Assembly (NCBI GenBank): GCA_024336345.1
Contig: JANFOG010000001.1
Coordinates: 4,340,001-4,404,000, forward strand
Direction of reading: 5' to 3'
From: Mariannaea sp. PMI_226
Lineage: Eukaryota; Ascomycota; Sordariomycetes; Hypocreales; Nectriaceae
DNA: 64,000 nucleotides
The notes under the pieces were generated by a model that had not been told where the DNA came from, made no database searches, and was given only the letters and a program-made list of their open reading frames with translations. The position numbers and the translations under genes are program-made. How positions within the stretch are numbered: position 1 is the first letter of the stretch; each line of letters begins with the position of its first letter. Positions 45,002-55,849 of the stretch are shown here, one piece after another.

Positions 45002-47353
45002 TCACACATTTAATCTCGCAGGCTTGTACGCCACCCTATGCTGGCCCTTTTCCATGCCTAACCGCGCCACTACCAGACCCGCGAGCAGACCAGGGAATAG
45101 CCAAGGATGCTGGAGCATCTCGACCTCAAATGCGTTGATGGTCCGACGAGCAAGTACAGCAAGGGCATCGTCGTTGAGCAGGGCAGCGAGCCGGAAGAGG
45201 TTGGACACGGTCACGGCGTTGGTGGCGGGGATGGAAGTGTCCATACCATCTTTAAGGCGAATGATGGTGTGTGGAGCCCCAGCGGTTGTTGAAAAGAAGG
45301 CACCTTCTGGATCGCCGAAGAGAGAAATTTGCGTTTCTGAAGGATGGGAAGGTTAGCTAATGTTTGTTGTAATATGTAGGGTGTGTGTATAGGCACTCAC
45401 GTTGAAGATCGTCGGCGAACTGGATATAAGATTCATCCCCGGTAGCTGCGAAAAGATCTAATAGACCATTGGTGAGATAGGCGTAGTCATCTGCAAAAGC
45501 CTTGATTTCCCTTTCGCCATGCCATATCCTGTACAGCACCTTCTCCTGAGCATCCCATAACTTCTCTCGGATCAACGCCACAGCCTTTTGGGCCACGCTC
45601 AAGCATCTCTCGCTTCTCTCTGTGTCCAAATACTTGAGGGTGGAGCTAGCTTGAGCCAATGCTGAAATGACCAAGCCGTTCCAGCCCGCAATGAGCTTTG
45701 CGTCCACTTCCGGTCTGACTCGCTCCTGATCTCTTCGCTTCTTGAGAGCCTCCTTCGCCGTCTGTATGTACTGACGAACCGTCTCGACGGGGATACTAAA
45801 CTGTTGACTGAGCTGTTCAACATTCTTATGGACCCTAAGAATGTTTTGATTGATGAAGTCGTCGTTGGGGTCCTGCTTCTCGTCCACATTGCCGTCCTCT
45901 TCCACAGCCCAGTGGACGGCCACCACAGTGCTAATATACTTATCTATGGGGTCCAGGACGGAGTTGAATTCTCGTCTTGTCCAAGTGTAGTATGCACCCT
46001 CACGCATTTCCTGATCCCCTTTCTTAACTGCAGAATCTGCCGCCTCACTTGATGCGAATCCGCCTTCCGGTAGCGCAATCGGGGAGGATGATAAATAGTC
46101 GACCAGCTCAAGCACAATATCATAAAATTCGCTCTCTGCCTGACCTCCACTCGTTTTCCACGCCTCAATGTATAAAGAAAGGAGCTGAGCGTTGTCCACG
46201 ACCAGCTTTTCAAAGTTAGGAATGCTCCAGTCAGGGGTAACCGAGCAGCGTGAAAAGCCCGCACCACCGACATGATCATGCAGGGCGCCATCGCGAATCT
46301 TGCGTAGAGTATCCAAGGCAATTTCTGTTGCATGCTTGCATTCTGCGTCGCCAACAACATCTTGTACTGGGCGTGGAGACTTGGCCAACTGAAGTAGGAA
46401 GGCCAACTTAGGAGGGGTCAAGAATTTGGGCGCCAGGCCAAATCCTCCACAGACTGGGTCGAAAGTGCCAGCGATATGAGTATAAGCCTCCTCCAGTTGA
46501 TCTAAATCCAACTCAGTCGAGACAGAAGCATCCTTATCTTTGCTGGCCTCGCTGTGAGTTAGTGCGGGCGCACCCCATCGGGAGGGAGTCAGAGTCGAGG
46601 CTGCTGAAATACGACTGGTTCCAAGCGTGCCCTCGGCTGCAAACTCCCGGAGTTGGCCAAGCACCTCAGTGGCCTCCTTTCGGCACCGAGCCTCTTGGTC
46701 GATCCAAATGTCTCGAACTTTCCTCAGAATTAGAAGGAAGTCTAAGATCTCATCGGCATTCTCATCGGTCACGCGCCGTCGATTGCCGGGGCCCGGCCAG
46801 TAGGTTCCTCCGAAGACGGGTTCGAGGTTGGGCGTGAGGAATAGGTTCAGAGGCCAACCTCCTTCATTGTTTACGGCTTGCACATAGTTCATATAAATGG
46901 TGTCGATATCAGGGCGCTCTTCTCGATCAATGATGACAGGGACGAACGAATCATTGAGTATTGCGGCGCAATCTGGGTTAGAGAAAGATTCGAGAAACAT
47001 GAGTCGGCAATCTGGGGCGTTTGCGTTAGCTTTGGGGGGTAACATGTAAACTCATGTGATCCTTCGCCAAGCTTACAGTGGCATGCCTTGTAGCCTATGT
47101 GCAGGAAGATGAGCTTGTTCTCCTTCTTGGCTCGCTCCACGGTCTCGTCGTCGAGCAACTGCCATGAGACTAAACCATTTGCTTGGTTTTTGATGTAGGG
47201 GCTTCTGCTCTCGGCCGCGCGATTTCTCAGAGGGCCAGGGGCAAAAGAAGGCACAGGCGCAGGGGCGGAGGCGGGTGTAGCAATGTCCCCAGATGCGGTG
47301 CGCACGGCAGCTGAGCGCATGGCCATGGCCGAGGCGAGCTCTGAGGCGACCAT
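45002..47353 (-). CDS. Spata20/YyaL-like thioredoxin-domain protein (DUF255)
   Basis: Three exons, 47353-47077, 47011-45401 and 45336-45002, encode 740 residues. Intron 1 falls inside the thioredoxin active site: CH|YC, giving GYKACHYCRLM, where most relatives have CHWCHVM. The fold continues through FVPVIIDREERPDIDTIYM, GGWPLNLFLTPNLEPVFGGTYWP, then a six-hairpin glycosidase-like domain: CGGFGLAPKFLTPPKLAFLL, HVGGAGFSRCSVTPDWSIPNFEK, KLIAGWNGLVISALA, and AFADDYAYL. Exon 3 restores LFGDPEGAFFSTTAG, IIRLKDGMDTSIPATNAVTVSNLFRLA. It is a member of PF03190/COG1331. The family is widespread, but its reaction is unproven; a redox or cellobiose-epimerase-like role is speculation. The start lies in a basic, Ala/Pro-rich region that could be an organelle signal. 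Confidence 0.9.
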
Positions 47354-48844
47354 GATGGAGGGGTAAGCTGCAATGAGGTAGAGCTGTCGCAGAAGGTCCC
47401 AGTGTAAGTTGGATGGGCGGGGGGAGGGAGGCCAGTGGAGGGGTATTATAGGTCAGTAAAACGGCAGCCAAACCTCCGAATTGCCGAGAAAATGTCCAAG
47501 CCAGCAGTTTGTGTAAGGCGAGGTTGTGTAAGGGAGAAAGTCTGGAAGGGAGTTTGGGAAGCGAGGCGAGGCCTGCGTGAGTTTGGAAGCCAAGGTGGGG
47601 TTGATTGGGTTGATACCGTAATGTTAAGGGAGTTGGTTGACCAGTCCGGGGGGAAGTAGAAGTGGAGGTTTTATTTACTGGATACATCCAAGGCCAGAGA
47701 CGTGCACTGCACTTGCGGCCCCAGGAGGAGATAGTCGGAGGAGACAAATTAGGAAGCTGAATTGTATGATCCCGGGGTTTAGTTGAGGCTTTTTAATAAG
47801 TATTATTTTTGCTGGTTTTCTTTCTTTCGCCCTTCCTCTTCTTCTTGTCCTTCCTCATCCTCGAAGTACCTCGTCTACTATTTTTGCTAACCAAGGGAGA
47901 CTTCATGATAATAAGTGCTTACCTAAAAACGGAAGGAAAAAATAAATAAATGAGCTTGACAGTCTGCCTCCAAAGCCTAAATTATTCCCTAGCCAAAGCC
48001 GGCACCTAAAAGCTTGAAGCCATTTGACTTGTTCAGAATAACAAAGAAAACATTTGGAGCATCCGACTGGCAATTACACAATCTGCTTTCGTGCCTGAAG
48101 CAATCTTTTTGCTTTCTAGCGAGGTTTGTCATGGGGAGGCTCTGTCCCTGTGCATGACATCCACTTAAGTGGCTTCAAACGACCTAAGCACATAGAATGC
48201 AGTGACAGCGTTTGCAGTCTTGTTTCGCCAAACAAGTTGCATATGCGATCAATTCATCTCATGGGAAATACTAGACTGATTCACAGTCTCCGTGGATACA
48301 CAGTGACCGCGCCGCGGCAACCCTCGTTATCCCAACTCTTGTTGTCCCTCACCGCTCAGTCACAAATCTAGGCATGTATCGTCAGATATTTTTCCTGTAA
48401 TTAAAATGTCGAGTCCGGAAGGGTATATGATGACAACACCCAGTAAATATTTCAAGTTTATCAAGGTTTTCAGAGGCTTTTGCGCCTTCACACGTCTTGA
48501 ACCGGGAAAATAGTTGAGCTCATCATGAACTCCTGTAAATTACTGCACAGCAAACGACTCATCATTCTCAGTTGAGTGTGAGTGGCAGAGAGCGTAGCGT
48601 GGGTATCCAATAAAAAATGTGAAAGATAGATTCAATCCCCCCTCTGCAGGGAATTTGGCAGAATGCCTAGAATCAATGAAAGGAAGAGCGTATAGGCTGA
48701 AAGGATATGTGAATAAAAAGGCAGCATCCCCGTGATACATTCAGGGCTAAACAGAATAAAACTGGCATAGTAAATGTCTAAGAATGGGGAAGGGGTTGCT
48801 GGACCCAACGGACTAGACCATCACAGTTATCACGGTTATTACAG

Positions 48845-48868
48845 CGTCTCGGCGTCCCGGCGTCCCGG
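48845..48868. repeat. 8-bp tandem repeat (CGTCCCGG, 3 units)
   Basis: CGTCTCGG, CGTCCCGG, CGTCCCGG, then a partial unit. It is short and GC-rich, set in otherwise A/T-rich DNA. Confidence 0.75.
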
Positions 48869-49993
48869 CGTATGGAGAAGTGTGAATCTTTGTGCTAAGC
48901 TAACTATTACCTTCATGTCGGTGCATCGTTGTGATTACATGTTGTAGACTCAATATTTACCATTCTGATCAAACATTTCAGTAGTGTAACGGTGCAATTG
49001 TCAATTCAGCTTCATGTAAAGATTCTCCCATAAATCTCACTACACACTGTAGTGCTCTACTACTGAAATCTGTCGTAGTTATTGCGTCTACACATCGAGG
49101 ATGAGAACTAGGCCAAGAACGGGAAGATCGTCATACTACCACATCCTTTAGGCATGGGTAGCTTCATGAGCCTCTTCCCCGCAATATGGCATCGGAGGCT
49201 ACCAACCAAAGTACCTACTCAAACGTGCGTTTGCGCTGCATAATATGCCGAAGGGCCTAGAACGACTGTGCGCCTAGATTGGAGGTTGGACTTTTTTTTT
49301 TTTTGCCAAGGAAGAAGTTTTAGTAGTATTGTTTTGACTCCGTCAGAGTCTGACCTCAAAGTCTGATCATGACCGTGATGCCCGAGCCCAGCACCCATTT
49401 GCTCTGTGCTGATCTTGTTAGATTGGTCAGAACCGGGAAAAGCGTAACTGTACATCATGCTCATTGACCGAAATCCAATTAAGGAATAAAGTAACTACAT
49501 TCTTCAGGAGCCCTTCTACAATCTATGTCCGACTGGTTGCACAAACTGTACTTCATTCCACAAACCAACGGCCCCGACAAGACCGTCATCTCAGGACGTG
49601 TACCCAACCAAGTAGATGCCATGATGTACTAACCTTAATAAGATGACGACGATAGTCTGCCACTATAGGTAGCTGTGCGGGCAGAGAGCCTACAAGGCAT
49701 TTCCTTTACAATTACAGTAAGGTAGCAAGGTATGCAAAATAGTCAACAATGTTGCCTACAGTCAAACAAGGCGATTACGTAGCTTACAATGCGGAGTGCG
49801 AACTAGGCAATTACGTAGGATGTGAAAATGGCGCCCTAGAGAGCGGCTGCTTATCGATAAGTCCACCCCCGGATCCTTGCAACAGGTAAGGTGAGGCCTG
49901 TCACGACTGCAACTTAGCCTTTTATCCTCTTCCTCTTTTGTCATTTCAGCCAGCCCTGCTTCTCCTCCTCTTTTCCCATCTCTTCCAGGCCAC

Positions 49994-49999
49994 ATGTGA
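49994..49999 (+). promoter_or_regulatory. Start-stop element (ATGTGA) in the presumed ATG29 leader
   Basis: An ATG directly followed by TGA, 13 bp upstream of the ATG29 start, in the CT-rich leader. If transcribed, ribosomes would initiate and terminate without elongating, which can dampen the main frame or make it depend on reinitiation. Confidence 0.5.
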
Positions 50000-50012
50000 G
50001 ATCCAACATAGA

Positions 50013-51492
50013 ATGTCCGACCCTGCATACACCGTCTTCATCCGGGTGCCCATGCCCCGCGGTGACTTTGTTGATCCACCTCAGGTAAGCTCGTCGCGCC
50101 CATTGCACATCACACGCCCGCTAGTCGGGCTGGTGGGGGAGGCAATCTGACCCATTGATCTCAAACAGGTCAAATGGGACTCAAACAAAGATGAATCTTT
50201 ATGGAGGATCCTTTCAGGAGCTGCCAAAACAGAAATCGACTGTACGCTGATGATTATATGCCTCGTATTGATCCATTTCCTAACTGGTGTACAGGGAACG
50301 AGGTGTATGTGTAGATCGCATCTCCCGATTCGCAAAACGGAACTGACCTTGGCGCAGTGCCGATCGCTTCGACGTTCCTGTCGATTTTCTCCTTCAACAA
50401 GTCGCCTATCTCACTGAGCGACATGCTTCACAGGTCCGCGCTCAAGTTCGGAAGGCCACGGCTGCCGCCAGAGGATCTGCCGCTCCATCACCTATACCAG
50501 GCGCCGACTCGGCTGGCCCCGGCCATCAACGAGCACCCTCATCGTTATCCGTAAGAAGAGAGTCACCAATGCCCAGAAACGAGTTGGGAAGTGGTGCTGG
50601 GACGCCTCTTAACTCATCGATGAGACCTATCGTATCGCGAAACCCTTCCACCAATACTACAGTGTTGCGAGATATGGCAGGAGGTTCCGCATCGCCTCGC
50701 CCGACAGGACCCATCCCGATGATGACTGGTCGGGCTGGAGAGCGCCGTCGACTATCATCGCTGCCAATCACTTCAAATTCTGCAAAATCCCCACAGCGAG
50801 ACGCTGAGCGACCGCACTCACCAGCACCTGAAGGGAGCCCTTCACCAGGTCCTGCTGAGGATAGCTCGACAGCAACCTCCGACGACGAATCTAGTCCAGC
50901 CCAATCTCGTATCATCCGCCGTCCCCCTCGATTTCAGCAACACGATGCAGCACCATCATACGAAGATGACGAAGATGATGAATCCGAGCCGGCATTTCAA
51001 CCTTACAAAGCCCCTGATCAGGCTCAGACCTCGGATCTAGGATCAACTTTGCGGGGAGAAGGACGCGCATCGAAGAAACTCCCACGCAGTCTGGGCAAAG
51101 CTCTCTATCAATCTCAAACCTCTGACTCCTCGGCTAGCTCAGCGGCTATGGTACAACGTCCAAGCCAATCGCGTGATCAACGGCAGCCTGGCCCTTTATC
51201 ACCACGCCAAGCTGAAGTTGCAGCACAGAGTCCAGGCAGCAAAAGCCGGGGGTACTCTCGCGAAGGTAGCGATGGGACACCCAGTATGGGTAGTAGTTTC
51301 AGTGACCTAGATGGTAGGTTGTCAATCCTGTGTCTTGATTAGGAGTCCCTGCTAACAGATTGAACAGATGCCTCTGTCACACAGTCTGCTTTGGAGGAAG
51401 CGCTCGCCAGTCATATGAATCGCGGAGCGGGGAGCCGATTCAGTATCAGCCAGGCCTTCCGAAGTCGATACAATCCGAGCTCGAAACAGTGA
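50013..51492 (+). CDS. ATG29: Autophagy-related protein Atg29
   Basis: Five exons, 50013-50084, 50169-50241, 50295-50304, 50358-51313 and 51368-51492, encode 411 residues. Exon 3 is a 10-nt micro-exon; it joins TEIDW|NEV|ADRFDVPVDFLL and is bounded by CAG and GTATGT. Only this choice leaves the family sequence in frame. The N-terminal Atg29 domain (about 1-75) reads YTVFIRVPMPRGDFVDPPQVKWDSNKDESLWRIL...ADRFDVPVDFLLQQVAYLTERHASQVRAQVRK (PF18388). The remainder is Ser/Pro/Arg-rich and disordered, with an acidic patch (EDDEDDESE). It ends ISQAFRSRYNPSSKQ. With Atg17 and Atg31 this protein scaffolds the phagophore assembly site in yeast; the tail is much longer than in yeast (213 residues). Confidence 0.93.
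50295..50304 (+). other. ATG29: 10-nt micro-exon of ATG29
   Basis: Sequence between a CAG acceptor (ending 50294) and a GTATGT donor (50305). The two flanking introns are 53 bp each. It supplies the end of Trp plus Asn-Glu and two bases of the Val codon. Confidence 0.8.
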
Positions 51493-52138
51493 AAAGGGCG
51501 GCTGAAGATTCTCAGTCGATGAACACTAGAATGCTGGACCAATTCCCCAATTTCTTCTTAGGCTAGGGGTTCATGAGCAGTGGGCTTTTCTTTTTGGTTT
51601 TTCTGGCTACGCAGGATGGTTGGGCGTTGGATATTTCTTGATGCATTATTTGGAGTTTAGGATAAATGATTGCCTAAGAACTCAACTCTGGATATATACC
51701 TGAATGGAAAGGACACACCCTGAACAGTCTGTCCAACTGATTGCGCATTTCATGGAACAATCTGCCACGTAACCTCCGCGGGGCTTGATGAGTACGAAGA
51801 GGCACAAAGCTCCGAGTTATTTGCTACTTTCTCGGTCGATGTGCTGACTCCCTACGTTCACTGGCTGAGGGAAATTTTAACAAAGTTGAAGAAACAATCA
51901 ATTTGGTTTGCTTGTACTGACGACGAGGCTACCACCTGCACGACACTGAGGCACTCCATCTACCCACTCCAGTCCTTCCCTTTTGCTTTTTTTTGTTTTG
52001 TTGTTTTTTTCATTTCTCTCCTTCTCACACTATTTCCTCTCAGAAACTACATACCTAGGTACCTCTAGGTCGAGTTTCTTCTTCTTGAACTTCACACTAT
52101 TCCCATTATCATCATCATCATCATCACCATCAGTCACA
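51493..52138. other. Intergenic, ATG29 downstream / ARB2 upstream
   Basis: About 650 bp between tandem plus-strand genes. A CATACCTAGGTACCTC element lies at 52050-52065, and a CT-rich tract with an ATC triplet run precedes the ARB2 start. No separate gene is supported. Confidence 0.6.
52108..52125 (+). repeat. (ATC)6 microsatellite in ARB2 5' leader
   Basis: Six ATC triplets, ending 13 bp before the start codon, so probably in the transcript leader. Confidence 0.85.
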
Positions 52139-53670
52139 ATGTTCTATCGTCGTTGGTCCGGCCTTCCCAGGGATGTCGAATTCCCTCCGACTCTTGACGG
52201 TCTAGGGTTTGTTTTTCTGCCCCCTATGCTCTTGTGCTACATTGAGCATTTTGCTTATGCCTCCGATTAATAGATACTTTGTCAACGACCAGGATGAGAT
52301 TCGCTCTATTGAGAACCCTGACTGCTACTTCAAGTTCTTCTTGAACAAAAACCTGCGCATCAATGAGTGTCAGCGCTTCGCTTTCAATGGTATTCTCCCT
52401 CACCATCATTGGACAAATGCTAGGATCGAGAGTGCGAAATACGGCTGTGTGTGCATAGAAGCTAAATCAAAGCGAACAGGAGCAATGGAAAAAGTCATTC
52501 ACGACCGCCTGAAAAAGCAAGGTCTCGAAGTGATGGCTCTTCCTCGTGATTCGCTGCCTTCCGAGAAGCATACTACCATCTTCACTACACCAAATCTCGC
52601 CTCGTACTCCCGTATCATTGTCATTCTTGGCGAACCAACCCAGGACCTGGGTATCCTCGCAGGCCGCGTTGCGAACGGACCCGGAGGATTGACCAAGGGC
52701 AGCATGGTATCTGTCGTCGACGCCATTCGTGAGACAGCAGCTGCTTCCTCCTCCCTCTCGCCTGGTATCATCCTGGCAAACATGGGCCAAAGGTTCTGGT
52801 GGCCCAAAGGAAAACGTGCCTTGACAATTTCAGCGAGTGCAGATACACCACTACCAAGCCTGGTGCACTCGGGCACAAAATATGTACCCGCACTGAATGA
52901 TATTCCTGGAAGTGAGACGGCACTTCGTCACCTTGGAACGGTCTTCAACGATGTCATCGGGAACCTTCCTAATAACGATATAAAAATCGATGTGATTGCG
53001 ATTGGAGAGTCTTGTGACATCATAGAGCGCTTCTTTGATGATGAGGGCAACTGGAGCACCTGGAGTTCCCGGCTGAGTGCCATGGTGCTTCTCGGCACCG
53101 TTTTTGAAACAAGTCACTTGTCCAACGATGCCTTCAAGAAGTTTCTCGCTCAGGTAAGCCACGCCAGAATGTATTTGGGTTGACGCAGTGTGGCACACGT
53201 AACTGACGAGCTGATCTCAGCGCTCACGAGGTTATCTTCTTTCCGGAGAGCCTCTCGACACGCCCCTTGCACCGCCTGAAGGTAACCCGTCGCTTGCCAT
53301 CCAGTCTCTTGGATGCCCCTGCTATTCTTCTTCTGAGGCGCAGTACACCGAAGTCATTGCTATTCGAGCCATTGAGTCGGTATTAGGCTATCTAGAGGAT
53401 GTTTCTACGACTGCTAGTTTTGTCAATCCTCCTATCATTGTTATTGACCGTCCCACAGAGCAAATGGCCCAGGATGAGTGGGACAACCTCAACGAGAACG
53501 ACAAACCCATCGTCCAGAAAGTTGATAATGAGGCCATGATAAAGCAGGTCAAGGACTTGAGATATTGGAGAAAGTTTGAGCAGACAGGAGAAGCTCCAGA
53601 GTCAGACTCGGATGGAGAGCAGGATGAAAATCAAGATGGGAATAAGCTGGACACGAAAGAGGCGTGGTGA
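52139..53670 (+). CDS. ARB2: Arb2-domain protein (argonaute chaperone Arb2 family)
   Basis: Four exons, 52139-52206, 52274-52389, 52480-53153 and 53221-53670, encode 435 residues. Junctions TLDGLG|YFVNDQDEIRSIE, RFAFN|GAMEKVIHDRL and KKFLAQ|RSRGYLLSGEP are in frame. The start MFYRRWSGLPRDVEFPPTLDGLG is characteristic of the fungal Arb2 family. The hydrolase-like core follows: SYSRIIVILGEPTQDLGILAGR, GGLTKGSMVSVV, GIILANMGQRFWWPKGKRALT, HLGTVFNDVI, and DVIAIGESCDIIERFF. The C-terminus is acidic (ESDSDGEQDENQDG). In S. pombe Arb2 acts with Arb1 and Argonaute in the ARC complex for siRNA-directed heterochromatin; whether this fungal copy does so is an inference. Intron 2 (90 bp) has no stop and a length divisible by three. 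Confidence 0.86.
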
Positions 53671-53865
53671 TAATACATACAGCAAAGGGCGTTTCTCATT
53701 CATCTCATTTACTGAATCAAACAAACGCTTTCGAAGCTAGGTGGAAGAACACAAGATGTGACATGTGATATATGATACAGAAGATTGAAGATACAATCTG
53801 GGGACAGGGCCTAGAACTTAAACGCCAGGCTCTCTTTTGTGGGGTGCACCCCGGGGCATACAATT

Positions 53866-55512
53866 TTAAGCCTTGAAATAGCCTGCCAGACCGGGGTTCT
53901 CCTTTTTGATATCATCCAGTAATTCCTTAGTCCTCCGCACACGCTCCTTGACAACTGCATCCTCAACATTCCAGCGGCCCTCGACAGACTGATTGCTGCT
54001 CCAGAATGAAAATACGCTAGACCTGCCGGTGTCGCGGCGTCGCTCCTCCTCCTTGGCCAGGTTGACAACCATTTTACCCCAGTTGTCAAGACCAGCAGCG
54101 AGACACTCGCGACACGTCTTCTTGGCGTCCTTGTCGTTTGAGGCAGGGCCAAGGGATCGTAATTGCTCCTCCGCGATATCGACACTATCGCGCGTCCAGG
54201 AGAGGCCGTCATCGTGAGAGGACGAAGCATACAGGATCTCACCAATCCAAAGGCTCAGCGAAGCTTCTTGGCAGCGCTCCTCGGGACTGCGCCATGGAGG
54301 CTGTGTGCCATCTGGGGGAGGTGGTGGGTAATCAGGTTGGGCCACTGTGGAAACAAGTTGGCTCCAGAGGGACTTGGCGGGAGCAGGTTGTCGGGCGGAG
54401 CGAGGGGGTTCGTTCTGGAGGAAGCGGCGGGCCTTGAGGAGAGATAGATAGATGGGGAGGGCGGCAGCAATGTCTCCGCTGCGGGCTTTCTGAGTGGCGA
54501 TGGCGGTGATGGCGTCGAGGAGATTGAGGGAAGGGGGTCCAGTCTTCTCGTTGAGGACGAATGTTTTTAGGTTGTAGGGAGGATTCGACATGTCAAGACC
54601 CTGAGTGGCCTCGGCGAGGGCTAGGTTATACAAGGCTTCAGGACCTTCGGCGCGCTCCTTGAACTCCATGAAGCTTGCATATTCCAGCGCAGCCTCAAGT
54701 TTTTGCCGGGCGGTAAAACCCTTGGTGGCCAGGATCTTCATGTAGAAATTATCCGCGCCTGGATACGCAATCTCGCAATTCTCCTCTCGAGGCGCATGCG
54801 GCTGGCCGGGAGGAATAGGTACAGGCCGCGGGTTGGAAGGTCCAATGACGAACTCTGGTGGTGAGATGACATTGCGAGTGATGTCGCGAACCCAGCCGTC
54901 GGTATGCTCAGCAGATTTCGCCGCCAGCATGATCGCTTCGAAGTATCCTCGTCGCCATTCCTCGCTTTTGCTGGAGATGTCGCAGGCGTTGAATTCGCCG
55001 GGGATCAGGGCATCAGGGTCGACAATATCAGACAACTTGGTCACGCCTTGACCATCGACCTTGGGATCCTCCAAGCGCAAGACGCAGCCGCGAGAGAGCT
55101 CCATGGCTTCGGCCCAATTGACAACTCCGTCCTTTGGATATCTTCCCTTGTTCGCATCCCTAAACAACTTCCTGGTGATGAAGCCCCACTCGTGCGGCGT
55201 GGGGAAGTCTCTTTCCAGCTGCTCTTCGTTGTAAAACCAGTAAATGACGCCGACGCATGCGAGGATTCCCCAGAAGCTGACTGTGTACCGCACAGCCATC
55301 TTGGCCTCATGCTTCAGCCACGCTCTGCGCTCAGTGGTGAAGCATCGGACTGAATGGTTGGAGATGGGGATCGTGAGGAAAGGCAGGTTCGGCCGGGACT
55401 TTGTGGTGAGCTGTGTGTGATAGGTGAAGGTCCGGAGACATTGCGTCCGGGATCGCGGTGATTGCCGAGGCGTGCCGAGCCTGGCGCGACGGACGACGAG
55501 TCGAGGGCGCAT
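53866..55512 (-). CDS. Mitochondrial single-pass membrane protein with TPR-like domain
   Basis: A single exon of 548 residues. It starts with a long Arg-rich, acid-poor presequence (MRPRLVVRRARLGTPRQSPRS) and a membrane helix at about residues 77-95 (SFWGILACVGVIYWFY). This layout suits inner-membrane anchoring with the C-terminal domain exposed. The soluble part is helical, including DNFYMKILATKGFTARQKLEAALEYASFMEFK and ALYNLALAEATQG, then IAAALPIYLSLLKARR, resembling TPR-type repeats. I do not recognise a named family with certainty; Mgr3, an adaptor of the yeast i-AAA protease with the same architecture, is one possibility. It has no enzyme motif. It shares a 337-bp divergent promoter with the TCD gene, whose product is also mitochondrial. 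Confidence 0.8.
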   Translation of the reverse strand: MRPRLVVRRARLGTPRQSPRSRTQCLRTFTYHTQLTTKSRPNLPFLTIPISNHSVRCFTTERRAWLKHEAKMAVRYTVSFWGILACVGVIYWFYNEEQLERDFPTPHEWGFITRKLFRDANKGRYPKDGVVNWAEAMELSRGCVLRLEDPKVDGQGVTKLSDIVDPDALIPGEFNACDISSKSEEWRRGYFEAIMLAAKSAEHTDGWVRDITRNVISPPEFVIGPSNPRPVPIPPGQPHAPREENCEIAYPGADNFYMKILATKGFTARQKLEAALEYASFMEFKERAEGPEALYNLALAEATQGLDMSNPPYNLKTFVLNEKTGPPSLNLLDAITAIATQKARSGDIAAALPIYLSLLKARRFLQNEPPRSARQPAPAKSLWSQLVSTVAQPDYPPPPPDGTQPPWRSPEERCQEASLSLWIGEILYASSSHDDGLSWTRDSVDIAEEQLRSLGPASNDKDAKKTCRECLAAGLDNWGKMVVNLAKEEERRRDTGRSSVFSFWSSNQSVEGRWNVEDAVVKERVRRTKELLDDIKKENPGLAGYFKA

Positions 55513-55849
55513 GGCGCGGGGGGAAAGGGGTCGAGAGTAACTGACTCTGTTGATGCCAGTCGCCGCCGAAAGAATCGAGAGGAAGAATGACGATGAAATG
55601 AAGCGACCATCAACTCAACTTAACCGATGGTGGGTTGTCTCTGAGTTCGACCGAGTCCGGATTAGCGCACAAACTTCCCGATCGTCCCCACCAATGGTTG
55701 ACAGTACTGGTGCTGACTAAGAGCGCAATTGTGTGGGTTAAGAATTATGCTGTTGGAGGGGTCTCTTGTAAGACGCAATTAATTCATTGAGTTGTATTCA
55801 ATAAGAGGCATTCATTCGCCCAGTCTTTTTTTTTCTCTTTCTAATAAGA
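55513..55849. promoter_or_regulatory. Short divergent promoter, TPR-like gene / TCD1
   Basis: Only 337 bp separate the two start codons, the tightest divergent pair in the window. The stretch ends with a T-rich leader before the TCD start. Confidence 0.65.

Larger units (their letters stand above)
47354..50012. other. 2.7 kb divergent intergenic, Spata20-like / ATG29
   Basis: No supported gene. The Spata20 side (to about 47.75 kb) should be promoter and leader. A GGCGTCCC tandem run lies at 48.85 kb. The last 120 bp before ATG29 are pyrimidine-rich. Confidence 0.55.

Noticed and set aside
50295..50302. 8-nt version of the ATG29 micro-exon
   Set aside because: It shifts the frame and loses the ADRFDVPVDFLL segment; the 10-nt version fits both frame and donor.
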